A stretch of 64,000 bases of DNA from Xylophilus sp. GOD-11R. Its GTDB lineage: Bacteria; Pseudomonadota; Gammaproteobacteria; Burkholderiales; Burkholderiaceae_C. The notes under the pieces were generated by a model. It was not told the DNA's origin. It made no database searches and worked only from the letters and a program-made list of their open reading frames with translations. This document shows positions 34,136 through 42,932 of this stretch, piece by piece (position 1 is the stretch's first letter; each line of letters begins with the position of its first letter). The stretch spans positions 4,402,001 to 4,466,000 of the forward strand of contig NZ_CP137854.1 in assembly GCF_033546935.1 (NCBI RefSeq). Direction: 5' to 3'. Made by a program: the position numbers and the translations under genes.

Positions 34136-35074
34136 TCAGTCGACCAGCGCCAGCGCCGCGTAGTCGCCGACCTTGTCGGCGAGCCCGGCCGGCACCAGCT
34201 CCACGCCGGCGGTGAGCGCCGGCAGGTGGCCCGACACATAGGCCTGCAGCTTGGGCAGCAGCAGCTCCCGGTGGTGCCAGAACACGCTGCCGCCCAGGCT
34301 GATGCGCTGCAGGTCGAGCAGCGCGACGATGTTGTAGAGGCCGCGGCCCATGGTGCGGCACAGCGCGTCGACGATGCCGACCGCGTCGGCGTGTCCGTCC
34401 CGCGCCGCTTCGAGCAGCGGCTCGGCGCCGTCGAAGCCCCGGTCGGCGAAGCGCCTGCCGATGGCGATGCCCGCCACCAGCGATTCCAGGTCACCGTGGT
34501 TGCCGCAGCCGCAGATGGCGTGGCGGTCGTCGTCGCTCACGAAAGTGTGGCCGCCGTGCCCGGCGTTGCCGTTCTTGCCCCGCAGGATGCGGCCGTCCAC
34601 GCAGAGCCCCATGCCGATGCCGGTGCTCCAGGTGACGTAGGCGCAATGGTCCACGCCCTGCAGCGCGCCCCAGCGACGCTCGGCCTCCAGCGCGGCCACG
34701 CAGTCGTTTTCCACCCGCACCAGGCGGAAGCGCTCGCGCAGCGGGCCCTCGATGGGCACCGTCATCCAGTCGTTGGGCAACGGGCTGCCGGCGCCGGCCA
34801 GGCCGCCGCAGATGTTGGGTGTGGAAAGCTCGATCATGCCGCCGGCCATCACGAAAGGGCCGGTGGACGAAACGCCCACCTGCTCCATCGAGGCCGGGTC
34901 GATGCCGGCTTCGGCGCACGCGGTGTCGATCATGCCGAGGATCTGCCGGGCCACCGCGCCGGAATCACCCTCCTTCGCGGTGGGCTGACGCTGGCGAAAG
35001 AGCAGTTCGCGACTACCGGGCGGGGAGAGGCTGACCGCGACTTTGGTGCCTCCGATATCGACGCAAACACGCAT
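34136..35074 (-). CDS. ROK-family sugar kinase (altered zinc motif)
   Basis: This 312-residue ROK kinase phosphorylates a hexose or amino sugar. The ATP loop is VCVDIGGTKVAVSL (about residues 3-16). The substrate region is VSSTGPF and the second glycine loop is WSTGIGMGLCVDG. The zinc motif, normally CxCGxxGCxE, reads CGCGNHGDLE, so the third cysteine is aspartate; the preceding GHGGH histidine is present. Zinc binding may therefore be weaker or use another ligand. It is convergent with dolP and alone on its strand. The sugar cannot be named. Confidence 0.88.
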   Translation of the reverse strand: MRVCVDIGGTKVAVSLSPPGSRELLFRQRQPTAKEGDSGAVARQILGMIDTACAEAGIDPASMEQVGVSSTGPFVMAGGMIELSTPNICGGLAGAGSPLPNDWMTVPIEGPLRERFRLVRVENDCVAALEAERRWGALQGVDHCAYVTWSTGIGMGLCVDGRILRGKNGNAGHGGHTFVSDDDRHAICGCGNHGDLESLVAGIAIGRRFADRGFDGAEPLLEAARDGHADAVGIVDALCRTMGRGLYNIVALLDLQRISLGGSVFWHHRELLLPKLQAYVSGHLPALTAGVELVPAGLADKVGDYAALALVD

Positions 35075-35178
35075 GGGATGCTGTCCTGTGACCTGTTGCT
35101 GGGATCACGTCAGTTTAGGAGGCGACCACCCGCCGTGGTGTAAGCCGTGGCCGCAGGCGTTCGGGCCGGCGCGGAAAC

Positions 35179-35373
35179 TCAGAACAGCTTGGAGATACCG
35201 GCAGCCACCATGCCGGCCAGGATGGTGCTGGTCACCGGCAGGTGCCATTCGCGGCCGCGCCAGCGCCAGTGCAGGTCGCCGGGCAGCCGGCCCAGGCCGA
35301 AGCGGCCCAGCCAGGGGGCGGCCCAGCTGATCAGGATCAGCACCAGGAAAACGACGAGGTAGAGCCGGATCAT
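35179..35373 (-). CDS. DUF2905-type small membrane protein
   Basis: This 64-residue protein has two hydrophobic segments, LYLVVFLVLILISWAAPWL and VTSTILAGMVAAGISKLF. Between them lies GRLPGDLHWRWRGREWHLP, which matches the LPGD...F/W pattern of the DUF2905 family. The function of that family is unknown. It lies 8 bp downstream of midA on the same strand and is probably cotranscribed. Confidence 0.85.
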   Translation of the reverse strand: MIRLYLVVFLVLILISWAAPWLGRFGLGRLPGDLHWRWRGREWHLPVTSTILAGMVAAGISKLF

Positions 35374-35381
35374 GCGGGCAC

Positions 35382-36524
35382 CTACAGCCGGTGGCTCCGG
35401 TCGCCGTGCGCGAAGCCGACCGGCATCCAGTCGGCCGGCAGGCCACGGCCGAGCGCGATCACCTTGAACAGCTCGCCCATCTCGTGCTCGTTGACCAGGT
35501 GCAGCGGCAGGCCGCGCTGCGCCGGCGTCAGGGTGTCGAGCATCTGGCCGAAGCCGCAGTTGTAGAGAAAGTGCGCCTGGCTGGCGTAACCGAGCAGCTC
35601 CAGGCCGGCGTCCTGCGCGGCCACCGCGACGTCGGTGAAATCGACGTGTGCCGTGATGTCCTTCACGCCGACGTCGACCAGCGGATCGCTGTCGGCGCGG
35701 TGCTCGCGGTGGCACATCACCGTGCCCATGTGGCGCTGCGGGTGGTAGTACTCGGCTTCCGGAAAGCCGTAGTCGATGAGGAACACCGCGCCCCGCGCCA
35801 GCCGGTCGCCCAGCGTGGCCACGAAAGCGCGACCCTGCGGGTGGATCTCGGTCAGGTAGTCGTGCGGCCCGGCGATCTCGACCGGCGGGCGTTGATCGGT
35901 GGGGCGGTCGCTCCAGGCGAAGCCGCCCCGGCCGTCGTCGACCACGCCGCGCTCGAACCAGGCACCCTGCACGCGCGCCAGCAGCCGCACCGGCATCGCG
36001 TCGAGCACCTCGTTGCCGACGACCACGCCCTGCAGCGTTTCGGGCAGGCTTTCGGCCCAGCGCACGCGGTCGCCGAAGGCCGCCAGGGTTTCGGCCTGCC
36101 GCGCCCGCAAGGTACCGGACAGGTCGACGATGGTGTAGCGGCGCACCCGCTCGCCGAGCGCGCCCAGCAGTTGCGCCGCCAGGGCGCCGGTGCCGGCGCC
36201 GAATTCCCAGACCTCGTCGGTATCCGAGGCTTCCAGCGCATCGGCCACCTGCACCGCCAACGCCCGGCCGTAGAGCGGCGACAGCTCGGGCGCGGTGACG
36301 AAATCGCCGCCGCCGCCCTTCACGCCCGCCGGCATCGTGCCGAACTGACCGGCGCCGCGCGTGTAGTAGCCCAGGCCGGGCGTGTACAGCGCCAAGGCCA
36401 TGAAGCGGTCGAAACCGATCCAGCCGCCGGCCGACGCGATCTCGTCGGCCACCACGTGTGCTGCCGTCCGTTCTGGCTCGGCCATGTCCGGCGACGCGGC
36501 CGTTAAAGTGGAAAATGCTGCCAT
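35382..36524 (-). CDS. MidA/NDUFAF7-family SAM-dependent methyltransferase
   Basis: This roughly 380-residue protein belongs to the DUF185 family, whose eukaryotic member NDUFAF7 methylates an arginine of complex I. The N-terminal signature reads GGWIGFDRFMALALYTPGLG. The SAM site is VWEFGAGTGALAAQLL, followed by GNEVLDAMP and LIDYGFPEAEYYHPQR. ATGs at 36524 and 36485 are both in frame. The first lies only 18 bp from the divergent SDR start; the second gives MAEPERTAAHVVADEIAS and may be the true start. It heads a two-gene unit with the DUF2905 gene. Confidence 0.9.
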   Translation of the reverse strand: MAAFSTLTAASPDMAEPERTAAHVVADEIASAGGWIGFDRFMALALYTPGLGYYTRGAGQFGTMPAGVKGGGGDFVTAPELSPLYGRALAVQVADALEASDTDEVWEFGAGTGALAAQLLGALGERVRRYTIVDLSGTLRARQAETLAAFGDRVRWAESLPETLQGVVVGNEVLDAMPVRLLARVQGAWFERGVVDDGRGGFAWSDRPTDQRPPVEIAGPHDYLTEIHPQGRAFVATLGDRLARGAVFLIDYGFPEAEYYHPQRHMGTVMCHREHRADSDPLVDVGVKDITAHVDFTDVAVAAQDAGLELLGYASQAHFLYNCGFGQMLDTLTPAQRGLPLHLVNEHEMGELFKVIALGRGLPADWMPVGFAHGDRSHRL

Positions 36525-36542
36525 TTGCCGGGATTGTCCCCG

Positions 36543-37355
36543 ATGCCCGACACCTCGCCCACCCTTCCCTCCTCCTCCTCCGACACGCCACGCACCGTGC
36601 TGGTCACAGGCGCCGGCCGCCGGCTCGGCCGCGAGGTCGCGCTGACGCTCGCCCGCGCCGGCTGGCAGGTCGCGGTGCATTTCCGCCGCTCACTCACCGA
36701 ATCGGCCGAAACGGTGCGCGACTGCCGCGCCATCGCCGGTGCCGAATCGGCCGCGCAGGCCTTCGAGGCCGACCTGTCCGACGAGGCCTCGGTGCGCGCG
36801 CTGGTGCCCGCCGTGGTCGGGCATTTCGGCCGGCTCGACGCGCTGGTCAACAACGCGTCGCTCTTCGAACAGGACAGCGCCGCCGACTTCGGCTTCGCCA
36901 GCCTGGAGCGCCACATGCGCAGCAATGCCGGCGCACCGGTGCTGCTGGCGCAGGCCTTGGCCGAACACGTAGTTGCACGCGAGGGTGCTCCTGCGGAGGC
37001 GGCCGTGGTCAACCTGCTCGACCAGAAGCTCTGGAACCAGAACCCGGACTTCTTCAGCTACACCCTGTCGAAAGCCGCCCTGGAAGCCGCCACCACCATG
37101 CTGGCGCTGGCGCTGGCGCCGCGCGTGCGTGTGGTGGGCGTGGCGCCGGGGCTCACGCTCACCAGCCACCTGCTCGACGAAGCCACTTTCCACAAGCTGC
37201 ACACCCTGTCGCCGCTCGGCCGGTCTTCCACGCCCGACGACGTCGCCGGCACGGTACGTTTCGCGCTGGAGACCCGCTCGATCACCGGCACCACGCTGCT
37301 GGTGGACGGCGGCCAGCACCTGCAGCGCTTCGATCGCGACTTCTCGCTGATGTGA
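36543..37355 (+). CDS. SDR-family pteridine-reductase-like oxidoreductase
   Basis: This 270-residue short-chain dehydrogenase/reductase has the NADPH loop TGAGRRLGREVA (about residues 23-34), whose RR pair resembles FolM and trypanosomal pteridine reductase. The catalytic region is LLDQKLWNQNPDF...YTLSK, with the Asp-X-X-X-Tyr/Tyr-X-X-X-Lys arrangement of PTR1-like enzymes, and LNNAS-equivalent VNNASLF is intact. It precedes folB, so reduction of a dihydropterin in folate or pterin metabolism is plausible. The ATG at 36543 was preferred to a TTG at 36525. Confidence 0.88.
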   Translation: MPDTSPTLPSSSSDTPRTVLVTGAGRRLGREVALTLARAGWQVAVHFRRSLTESAETVRDCRAIAGAESAAQAFEADLSDEASVRALVPAVVGHFGRLDALVNNASLFEQDSAADFGFASLERHMRSNAGAPVLLAQALAEHVVAREGAPAEAAVVNLLDQKLWNQNPDFFSYTLSKAALEAATTMLALALAPRVRVVGVAPGLTLTSHLLDEATFHKLHTLSPLGRSSTPDDVAGTVRFALETRSITGTTLLVDGGQHLQRFDRDFSLM

Positions 37356-37391
37356 TTCGCCGATGCCGAGGGCTGACGCAAACCACCGATC

Positions 37392-37469
37392 AAATCGCAA
37401 AAGCAAGTCGTAAGAGCAAGTCGCACACGCCAGTCGCTGAAGCCGATCGCAAAGCCAGATCGCGCCAGC
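37392..37469 (+). repeat. Degenerate 13-bp tandem repeat in the folB leader
   Basis: Six units of 12-14 bp, consensus about AAGTCGCAAAAGC, run head to tail: AAATCGCAAAAGC, AAGTCGTAAGAGC, AAGTCGCACACGCC, AGTCGCTGAAGCC, GATCGCAAAGCC and AGATCGCGCCAGC. The array occupies over half of the 141-bp gap between the SDR gene and folB and ends 27 bp before the folB start. Whether it is regulatory is unknown. Confidence 0.6.
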
Positions 37470-37496
37470 AAGTTTCAACAAGACCGGAAGCACTCC

Positions 37497-37868
37497 ATGT
37501 CCCAGTCCCACGGCCAGCAGATCCTGACGCTCAGCGGCCTGCGCTTCGATGCCAACCTGGGCATCCTCGACCACGAAAAGACCGCGCCGCAGCCGATCCG
37601 CGTCGATGCCGAGCTCAACCTCGGCCCGCAGGATCTGCTGCCGCACGACGACGACATCCTGCACGTGCTCGACTACCGCAAGGTGCGCCGCATCATCATC
37701 GACGAGTGCACCGCCGAACACGTCAACCTGCTCGAGAGCCTGATCGGCAAGCTCGCGCTGCGCCTGCTGCAATTGCCCGGCGTTCTGGGCGTGCGGGTGA
37801 AGATCGCCAAGCTGGAAATCTTTGACGACTGCGAAGTGGCGATCCGGGTGGAAACCGGGCTCTGGTGA
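37497..37868 (+). CDS. folB: Dihydroneopterin aldolase
   Basis: This 123-residue protein is a FolB-type aldolase that cleaves 7,8-dihydroneopterin to 6-hydroxymethyl-dihydropterin in folate synthesis. Family features are ANLGILDHEK (about residues 19-28, catalytic Glu), VLDYRKVRRIIID (about 58-70), HVNLLESLIGKLA (about 75-87, catalytic Lys) and VRVKIAKLEIFDD near the C-terminus. The length fits FolB. The upstream SDR is probably its operon partner, separated by a repeat-containing leader. Confidence 0.92.
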   Translation: MSQSHGQQILTLSGLRFDANLGILDHEKTAPQPIRVDAELNLGPQDLLPHDDDILHVLDYRKVRRIIIDECTAEHVNLLESLIGKLALRLLQLPGVLGVRVKIAKLEIFDDCEVAIRVETGLW

Positions 37869-37898
37869 CACCCATTCCCGGCAGCCGGCACGCGCCCA

Positions 37899-39284
37899 TC
37901 AGATCGGCGCCACCAGCAGCCGGTTGACCGTGGCCAGGTCGGACTCCTCCAGCAGCCCGGCCGATGCCTTGAGCCGCAGCGCGTGCATCAGCACTTCCAC
38001 CCGGGCCTTGAACCAGTCGCGCCGGGCGGCATAGAGCTGCTGCTCGGCATTGAGCACGTCGATGTTGATCCGCGTGCCGATGCGGTAGCCGATCCGGTTG
38101 TCTTCCACCGCGCTGCGGCTGGAGGCCACGGCCGACGCCAGCGCGCGCAACTGCAGGCGGCCGTAGTGCACACCATTCCAGGCCTGCCGCGCCTGTGCCG
38201 CCACCTGGCGGCGCGCGGTTTCCAGCTCGTCCTGCGCCCTGTCGCGCAAGGCCAGCGACTCCCGCACCCGCGCCGCCACCGAACCGCCGGCGAACAGCGG
38301 CATCTGCAGGTTCAGGCCGACCTGGGTCGCGTTCACCCGGCTCGACACGTCAGCGGGCGACGCCATGCTGCCGGAGGCGGCATGGCGCCCGTAGTTGGCC
38401 ACCAGGTCCAGCGTCGGTCCATGGGCTGCCTGGCTGCGGGCGATCTCCGCTTCGGCCGCCGCCAGGGTCGCCTCCTGCAGGCGCACCGCCGGATGCTGCG
38501 CGCGCGCCCGCTCCATCCAGGTCTCGGCATCTTCGGCGGGCGGTGGCAGGTCGCCTTCGGATGCCGGGTCGGGCAAGGTGGCGAGCGATGCCGTCGAAGC
38601 GCCGAGCTGGCGCTCCAGTTCGCCGAAACGCAGCTCCACCTCGGCCTGTGCCGCGAGGGCCTGCGACTGCGCCAGATCGCGTCGCGCCAGAGCCTCGTGC
38701 ACATCGGTCACGGTGGCGGTGCCAGCGGCGTGGCCACCGCTGGCCAGGTCCAATTGCCGCTGCACCGCGGCCTCCTGGCCGCGCGCGACCCGCAGCGACT
38801 CCTCGGCGACCAGGGCGTCGAAATAGGCCTGGGTCAGCCGCAGCATCGAATCCTGCTGCGCCTGCCGCCATTGCTCGTCCGCCACGACTTCCTGCGCTTG
38901 CGCCTGCGCGTAGGCCAGCCGGTTCGCGGGACGCCAGAGCGGCTGGCTCAGCTGCAGGCTCCAGCTGCGCGAACGCACCGTGCGATCCACCGGGGCCGAC
39001 CGGTCGAACGAAGACGCACCGGACTGACCACCGGCATTGCCCACCAGGCCGACGGTCGGCAGCAGCCCGGCGCGCGCCTGGGGCACGCGCTCGCGCGCGG
39101 CATCGTGGGCATGCAGCGCCGCCTGCAGCACCGGATCGTGCCGACGCGCACGCTCGTAGGCGCCGAGCAGATCCTCCGCGCCGACCGGTGCGGCGCCGCA
39201 GCAGCCAATGGCCAGAACGGCGAGCGCTCGCCACACCACCGCAATGGCGACCCGATCCCATGCGGGAAGCCCATCAGCGTTCAC
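37899..39284 (-). CDS. TolC-family outer-membrane channel of a type I secretion system
   Basis: This 461-residue protein has a signal peptide ending VGAED (about residues 35-39) and two repeated outer-membrane-efflux domains with long coiled-coil helices. The first starts LLGAYERARRHDPVLQAALH, as in TolC. The second contains VGLNLQMPLFAGGSVAARV and ends in RIGTRINIDVLNAEQQLYAA, the TolC hallmark. It is the third component of the secretion system, overlapping the HlyD-like gene by 11 bp. Being within the operon, it is probably dedicated to the 2,611-residue substrate. Confidence 0.94.
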   Translation of the reverse strand: MNADGLPAWDRVAIAVVWRALAVLAIGCCGAAPVGAEDLLGAYERARRHDPVLQAALHAHDAARERVPQARAGLLPTVGLVGNAGGQSGASSFDRSAPVDRTVRSRSWSLQLSQPLWRPANRLAYAQAQAQEVVADEQWRQAQQDSMLRLTQAYFDALVAEESLRVARGQEAAVQRQLDLASGGHAAGTATVTDVHEALARRDLAQSQALAAQAEVELRFGELERQLGASTASLATLPDPASEGDLPPPAEDAETWMERARAQHPAVRLQEATLAAAEAEIARSQAAHGPTLDLVANYGRHAASGSMASPADVSSRVNATQVGLNLQMPLFAGGSVAARVRESLALRDRAQDELETARRQVAAQARQAWNGVHYGRLQLRALASAVASSRSAVEDNRIGYRIGTRINIDVLNAEQQLYAARRDWFKARVEVLMHALRLKASAGLLEESDLATVNRLLVAPI

Positions 39285-40668
39285 GCAGCGCCTCCCGCCG
39301 GTAGCGCAGCATCGGTGCCAGAAAATACTCGATCAGGCGCCGCTCGCCCACCCGCATGTCGACCGTCACGGTCATGCCGGCCCGCACCGCGCCCGCCACG
39401 CCATCTACCGCCGACGAGGTCCGCAGCTCCTTCAGGAGCACCCGCACCGGATACACCGGGCCGAGCTTCGGATCGGCCATCGCATCGGAGCCCACCCAGG
39501 ACACCGCGCCCTCGATGTAGCCGTAGCGGGTGAAATCGAAGGTCTCGACCTTGGTCACCACCCGCTGCCCCGGGTGCACATGCCCGATGTCACGGTTGAG
39601 CACCTGGGCCTCCACCTCCATCGCGGCATCGGCCGGCACCACCGTCAACAGCGCCTGCGCCGGCGTGACGACGCCGCCGACCGTGGTCACCGCGAGCTGC
39701 TGCACGATGCCGTCGATCGGGCTGCGCAGCTGCTGCATGCCTTCGCGCTGCGTAGCTTTCACCAGCTCCTGGCGGGCCGTCTCGCGACGACGGAAGGCCT
39801 CGGCCATGTCGGCGCCCGAGCGCGCCCGGAACTCCGCCTGCGCCTGCGCGAGCTGCTGCACCGCCGAAGCGTGGCCGGCCCGGGATTCCTCCAGCCGACG
39901 CTGCTGTACCGCGAGCTCCTTCTCGGCATTGATGAGTTCGAGCCGGCTGTCGATCACGCCGGCCTCGGCGAGGTGGCCGCTGCGGGCCAGTGTTTCGCGC
40001 ATCTCGTTCTTCTTGCGCACCAGTGGCAAGCTGGCATCGGCCTGCACGATGCCGGCCGCGATCGCCGCCTGCTCGGCCTGGCGGCGCACGATGTCGGCCT
40101 GCAGCGAGGCGATACGCGAACGATGCTCGGCGGCACGGCTTTCCAGCAGCGCCTGCTGGCCGCGGCGCAGTCCCGCCGGCATCGTGCCGTCAGCCGGAGG
40201 CACCGCACCGTCCGCGGGCGCGCCATCGGCACCATCGGGCGGCAGGACCGACGACCCGGCCAACAGGGCCGACAAGCGCGCCACGTCGCCCTGCGCCTCC
40301 CACCACTGGTGTTGCAGCCGTTCCCGATCGGCATGGGTGGCGGTGTTGTCGAGCTCGAGCAGCAGGTCGCCGGCCCGCACCGTCTGGCCATCGCGCACCG
40401 CGATGGTCTTGACCACACCGGCTTCCAGCGGCTGCAGCACCTTGCTGTGACCCGGCGCGATCACCCGCCCCTGCGCACTGACCACGATATCGACCGGCGC
40501 CAGGCAGGCAAAGACCAGGGCCACCGCCGCCATGGCGCACAGGCCGAGCGAGACCATGCGCGCCAGATGCGCCGGCGGGCCGATCTGCAGATCCAGGGCG
40601 GCGCCGTCGAGCGTATCGACCGTATCGGCCGCTGCCGCCACACCACCCGGAGGCATCACCACGCTCAT
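39274..40668 (-). CDS. HlyD-family type I secretion membrane-fusion protein
   Basis: This 464-residue periplasmic adaptor has one transmembrane segment (about residues 37-59). Then comes the biotinyl-lipoyl-like half KVLQPLEAGVVKTIAVRDGQ and a long Ala/Glu/Arg-rich coiled-coil hairpin (about 115-340). The return half contains LRSPIDGIVQQLAVTTVGGV. PVYPVRVLL and GMTVTVDMRVGERRLIEYFL match the HlyD C-terminal signature. It overlaps the ABC gene by 4 bp at its start and the TolC-like gene by 11 bp at its end. It bridges the inner-membrane ABC exporter and the outer-membrane channel. Confidence 0.95.
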   Translation of the reverse strand: MSVVMPPGGVAAAADTVDTLDGAALDLQIGPPAHLARMVSLGLCAMAAVALVFACLAPVDIVVSAQGRVIAPGHSKVLQPLEAGVVKTIAVRDGQTVRAGDLLLELDNTATHADRERLQHQWWEAQGDVARLSALLAGSSVLPPDGADGAPADGAVPPADGTMPAGLRRGQQALLESRAAEHRSRIASLQADIVRRQAEQAAIAAGIVQADASLPLVRKKNEMRETLARSGHLAEAGVIDSRLELINAEKELAVQQRRLEESRAGHASAVQQLAQAQAEFRARSGADMAEAFRRRETARQELVKATQREGMQQLRSPIDGIVQQLAVTTVGGVVTPAQALLTVVPADAAMEVEAQVLNRDIGHVHPGQRVVTKVETFDFTRYGYIEGAVSWVGSDAMADPKLGPVYPVRVLLKELRTSSAVDGVAGAVRAGMTVTVDMRVGERRLIEYFLAPMLRYRREALRER

Positions 40669-42857
40669 GCCGCCTCCAGCACCCGATGCGCGTCATAGAG
40701 AGACCGATAGGTGCCCTTCATGCGCATCAGTTCGTCGTGACTGCCGGCTTCCACCAACCGGCCGCCGCCCATCACCAGCACCCGGTCGGCCAGCCGCAAG
40801 GTGGAAAGCCGGTGCGCCACGATCAACACCGTGCGCCCCTGCCGAATGGCCGCCAGGTTGTCATGCACCAGGCGTTCGCTCTCGTAGTCGAGCGATGCGG
40901 TCGCCTCGTCGAGCAGCAGCACGCGCGGATCACCCGCCAGCGCGCGGGCGATAGCCAGGCGCGCCCGCTGCCCCCCCGAAAGCCGGCTACCCCGCTCGCC
41001 TACCACGGTGTCGTAGCCGTCCGGCATCTCGACGATGAAATCGTGCGCGCCGGCCAGCCGCGCGGCGTGCATCACTTCGGCCATCGACAGCTGCGGCCGT
41101 CCCAGCGCGATGTTCTCGCGCACCGAGCGGTTGAAGAGCAGCGTGTCCTGCCCCACCACGCCGAGCTGGCGGCGCAACCAGCCGGTGTCGACCAGGTTCA
41201 GGTCCATGCCGTCGATCAGCACCCGACCGCGCTCGGGGGTGTGCAGGCGTTGCGCCAGCCGCATCAGCGTGGTCTTGCCGGCACCGGAAACGCCGGTGAC
41301 GCCCACCACCTCGCCGGGCGCGATATCCACGCTCAGGTCGCCGAGCACCTCACGGCCGCCGGGCGCATAACGAAAGTACACCCGGTCGAACGTGAGCCGG
41401 CCGGCGATCGGCGGCAGCACACTTCGGTCAGGCCGCGACGCGGGTTCGGGCACCGCGTCCATGATGTCGGCCAGCCGCTTCACGCTGACCTTCATCTGCG
41501 TGAACTCCTGCCAGAGCGAGGCCAGCTTGAGGATGGGCGCGTTGACCCGCCCGGCCAGCATGTTGAAGGCGATCAATCCGCCCACGGACAGATCGCCGGC
41601 GATCACCTGGCGCGCGCCGAGGTAGAGCAGCAAGGCGGTCAGCAGCTTGCTGGCGAGCTGGGTGAACTGGCTGGCGGCCTGGCCCAGCTGGCCCGATTCG
41701 AACGCGGCACGCGCGTGTTCGCCCAGGCGTTGCTCCCAATCGCGCTGCCAGGCGCCTTCAACCGCATGGCTCTTGAGGGTCTCCATGGCGGTGGCGGTTT
41801 CCACCAGGAAGGCCTGGTTCTCCGCGCCGAGCGCGAATCGGTCCTCCAGCTTGCGGCGCAACAGTGGCGTGAGCAGCCAGGACGCACCGAAAAACACCGG
41901 CAGCGCCGCGATCACCACGCCGGTCAACACGACGCTGTACTGGAACATGATCGCCAGAAAGACGACCGCGAACAGCAAATCGAGCCAGCTGGTGAGCCCC
42001 TGGCCGGTCATGAAGGCCCGGGCGTTTTCCAGCTCGCGCACCCGGGCCACCGTGTCGCCACCGCGGCGTGATTCGAAATAGGCCAGCGGCAGCCGCATGA
42101 GATGCCGGAAGAGGCGCTGTCCCAATTCCAGATCGATGCGCTGCGTGGTGTGGCTGAACAGATAGTGGCGCATCGCGCCGAGCACCACTTCGAAGACAGC
42201 GACCCCCATCAGCGCGACGACCATCACGTCGAGCGTGGTGACGGACCGGTGGGTGAGCACCTTGTCGATCACCACCTGGAAGATCAGCGGCGTGACCAGT
42301 GCGAACACCTGCACGAACAGCGAGGCCAGCAGCACTTCGCCGAGCAGGCCGCGCTGCTTGCGCAGCGACTGCCAGAACCAGCCGAATCCGAACGGCATCT
42401 GCTCGCCGGCGCGCATCGTCGTGCTTCTGCTGGCGTGTGGAGCGAGCCACGCACCCGTCCAGCGCACTTCGAAGGCGCCTGCGGACAGAAGCTCGGGGGC
42501 GGGCTCGCCCGCCGTTTGCAGCTGCACCCGGCCGTCCGGCAGTCGGGCCGCGATGAGCAGGCGCCCCTCCTGGTCCCTCGCGAGTACCGGGCCCGTGGTC
42601 TTCGCCAATCTGAGCACGCCGCCGCGATGCGCCTTCAGGTCCAGCCCCAGGTCGGCCAGCACCGCCATGGCCTGGTGCAGGCCGGGTGAGGACGACACCG
42701 CCGGCAGCCGGCTCATGAGCGTGGCGATATCGAGCGAGTGGCCGTGCAATCGTGCGAACGCGACCAGCAGCCGTCCCGCTTCCTCACCCTTGTCGTGTGC
42801 CCATGCAGCGGCTCCGACACCCAGGCTTTCCGGCCTGGTGTCCATGACTTTTTCCAT
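40665..42857 (-). CDS. HlyB-type type I secretion ABC transporter
   Basis: This 730-residue exporter has a C39-like domain (about residues 20-140) without the catalytic cysteine, six transmembrane helices (about 165-440) and a C-terminal ATPase. Sequence is close to HlyB: ESRRGGDTVARVRELE, NQAFLVETATAMETLKSHAV and GLIAFNMLAGRVNAPILKLA. ATPase motifs are GVSGAGKTTL, LSGGQRARLAIARALAG and VLLLDEATASLDYESE. A degenerate C39-like domain is the HlyB type that holds unfolded RTX-like substrates, not the type that cleaves double-glycine leaders. The gene starts 75 bp after the giant substrate gene. Confidence 0.95.
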   Translation of the reverse strand: MEKVMDTRPESLGVGAAAWAHDKGEEAGRLLVAFARLHGHSLDIATLMSRLPAVSSSPGLHQAMAVLADLGLDLKAHRGGVLRLAKTTGPVLARDQEGRLLIAARLPDGRVQLQTAGEPAPELLSAGAFEVRWTGAWLAPHASRSTTMRAGEQMPFGFGWFWQSLRKQRGLLGEVLLASLFVQVFALVTPLIFQVVIDKVLTHRSVTTLDVMVVALMGVAVFEVVLGAMRHYLFSHTTQRIDLELGQRLFRHLMRLPLAYFESRRGGDTVARVRELENARAFMTGQGLTSWLDLLFAVVFLAIMFQYSVVLTGVVIAALPVFFGASWLLTPLLRRKLEDRFALGAENQAFLVETATAMETLKSHAVEGAWQRDWEQRLGEHARAAFESGQLGQAASQFTQLASKLLTALLLYLGARQVIAGDLSVGGLIAFNMLAGRVNAPILKLASLWQEFTQMKVSVKRLADIMDAVPEPASRPDRSVLPPIAGRLTFDRVYFRYAPGGREVLGDLSVDIAPGEVVGVTGVSGAGKTTLMRLAQRLHTPERGRVLIDGMDLNLVDTGWLRRQLGVVGQDTLLFNRSVRENIALGRPQLSMAEVMHAARLAGAHDFIVEMPDGYDTVVGERGSRLSGGQRARLAIARALAGDPRVLLLDEATASLDYESERLVHDNLAAIRQGRTVLIVAHRLSTLRLADRVLVMGGGRLVEAGSHDELMRMKGTYRSLYDAHRVLEAA

Positions 42858-42890
42858 GGCTGACGCCTTGCTCTTATGGTTGTTTGTCGA

Positions 42891-42910
42891 CGCGAGCGCC
42901 TCGTCTCGCG
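42891..42910 (-). other. Hairpin between the giant substrate gene and the transporter genes
   Basis: CGCGAG (42891-42896) pairs perfectly with CTCGCG (42905-42910) around an 8-base loop, in the 75-bp gap between the substrate stop and the ABC start. No T-run follows on the minus strand. Type I operons often attenuate transcription between substrate and transporter, and this hairpin could act that way; that is inference. Confidence 0.35.
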
Positions 42911-42932
42911 GGTATCCCGATCGCTTCGGGTA

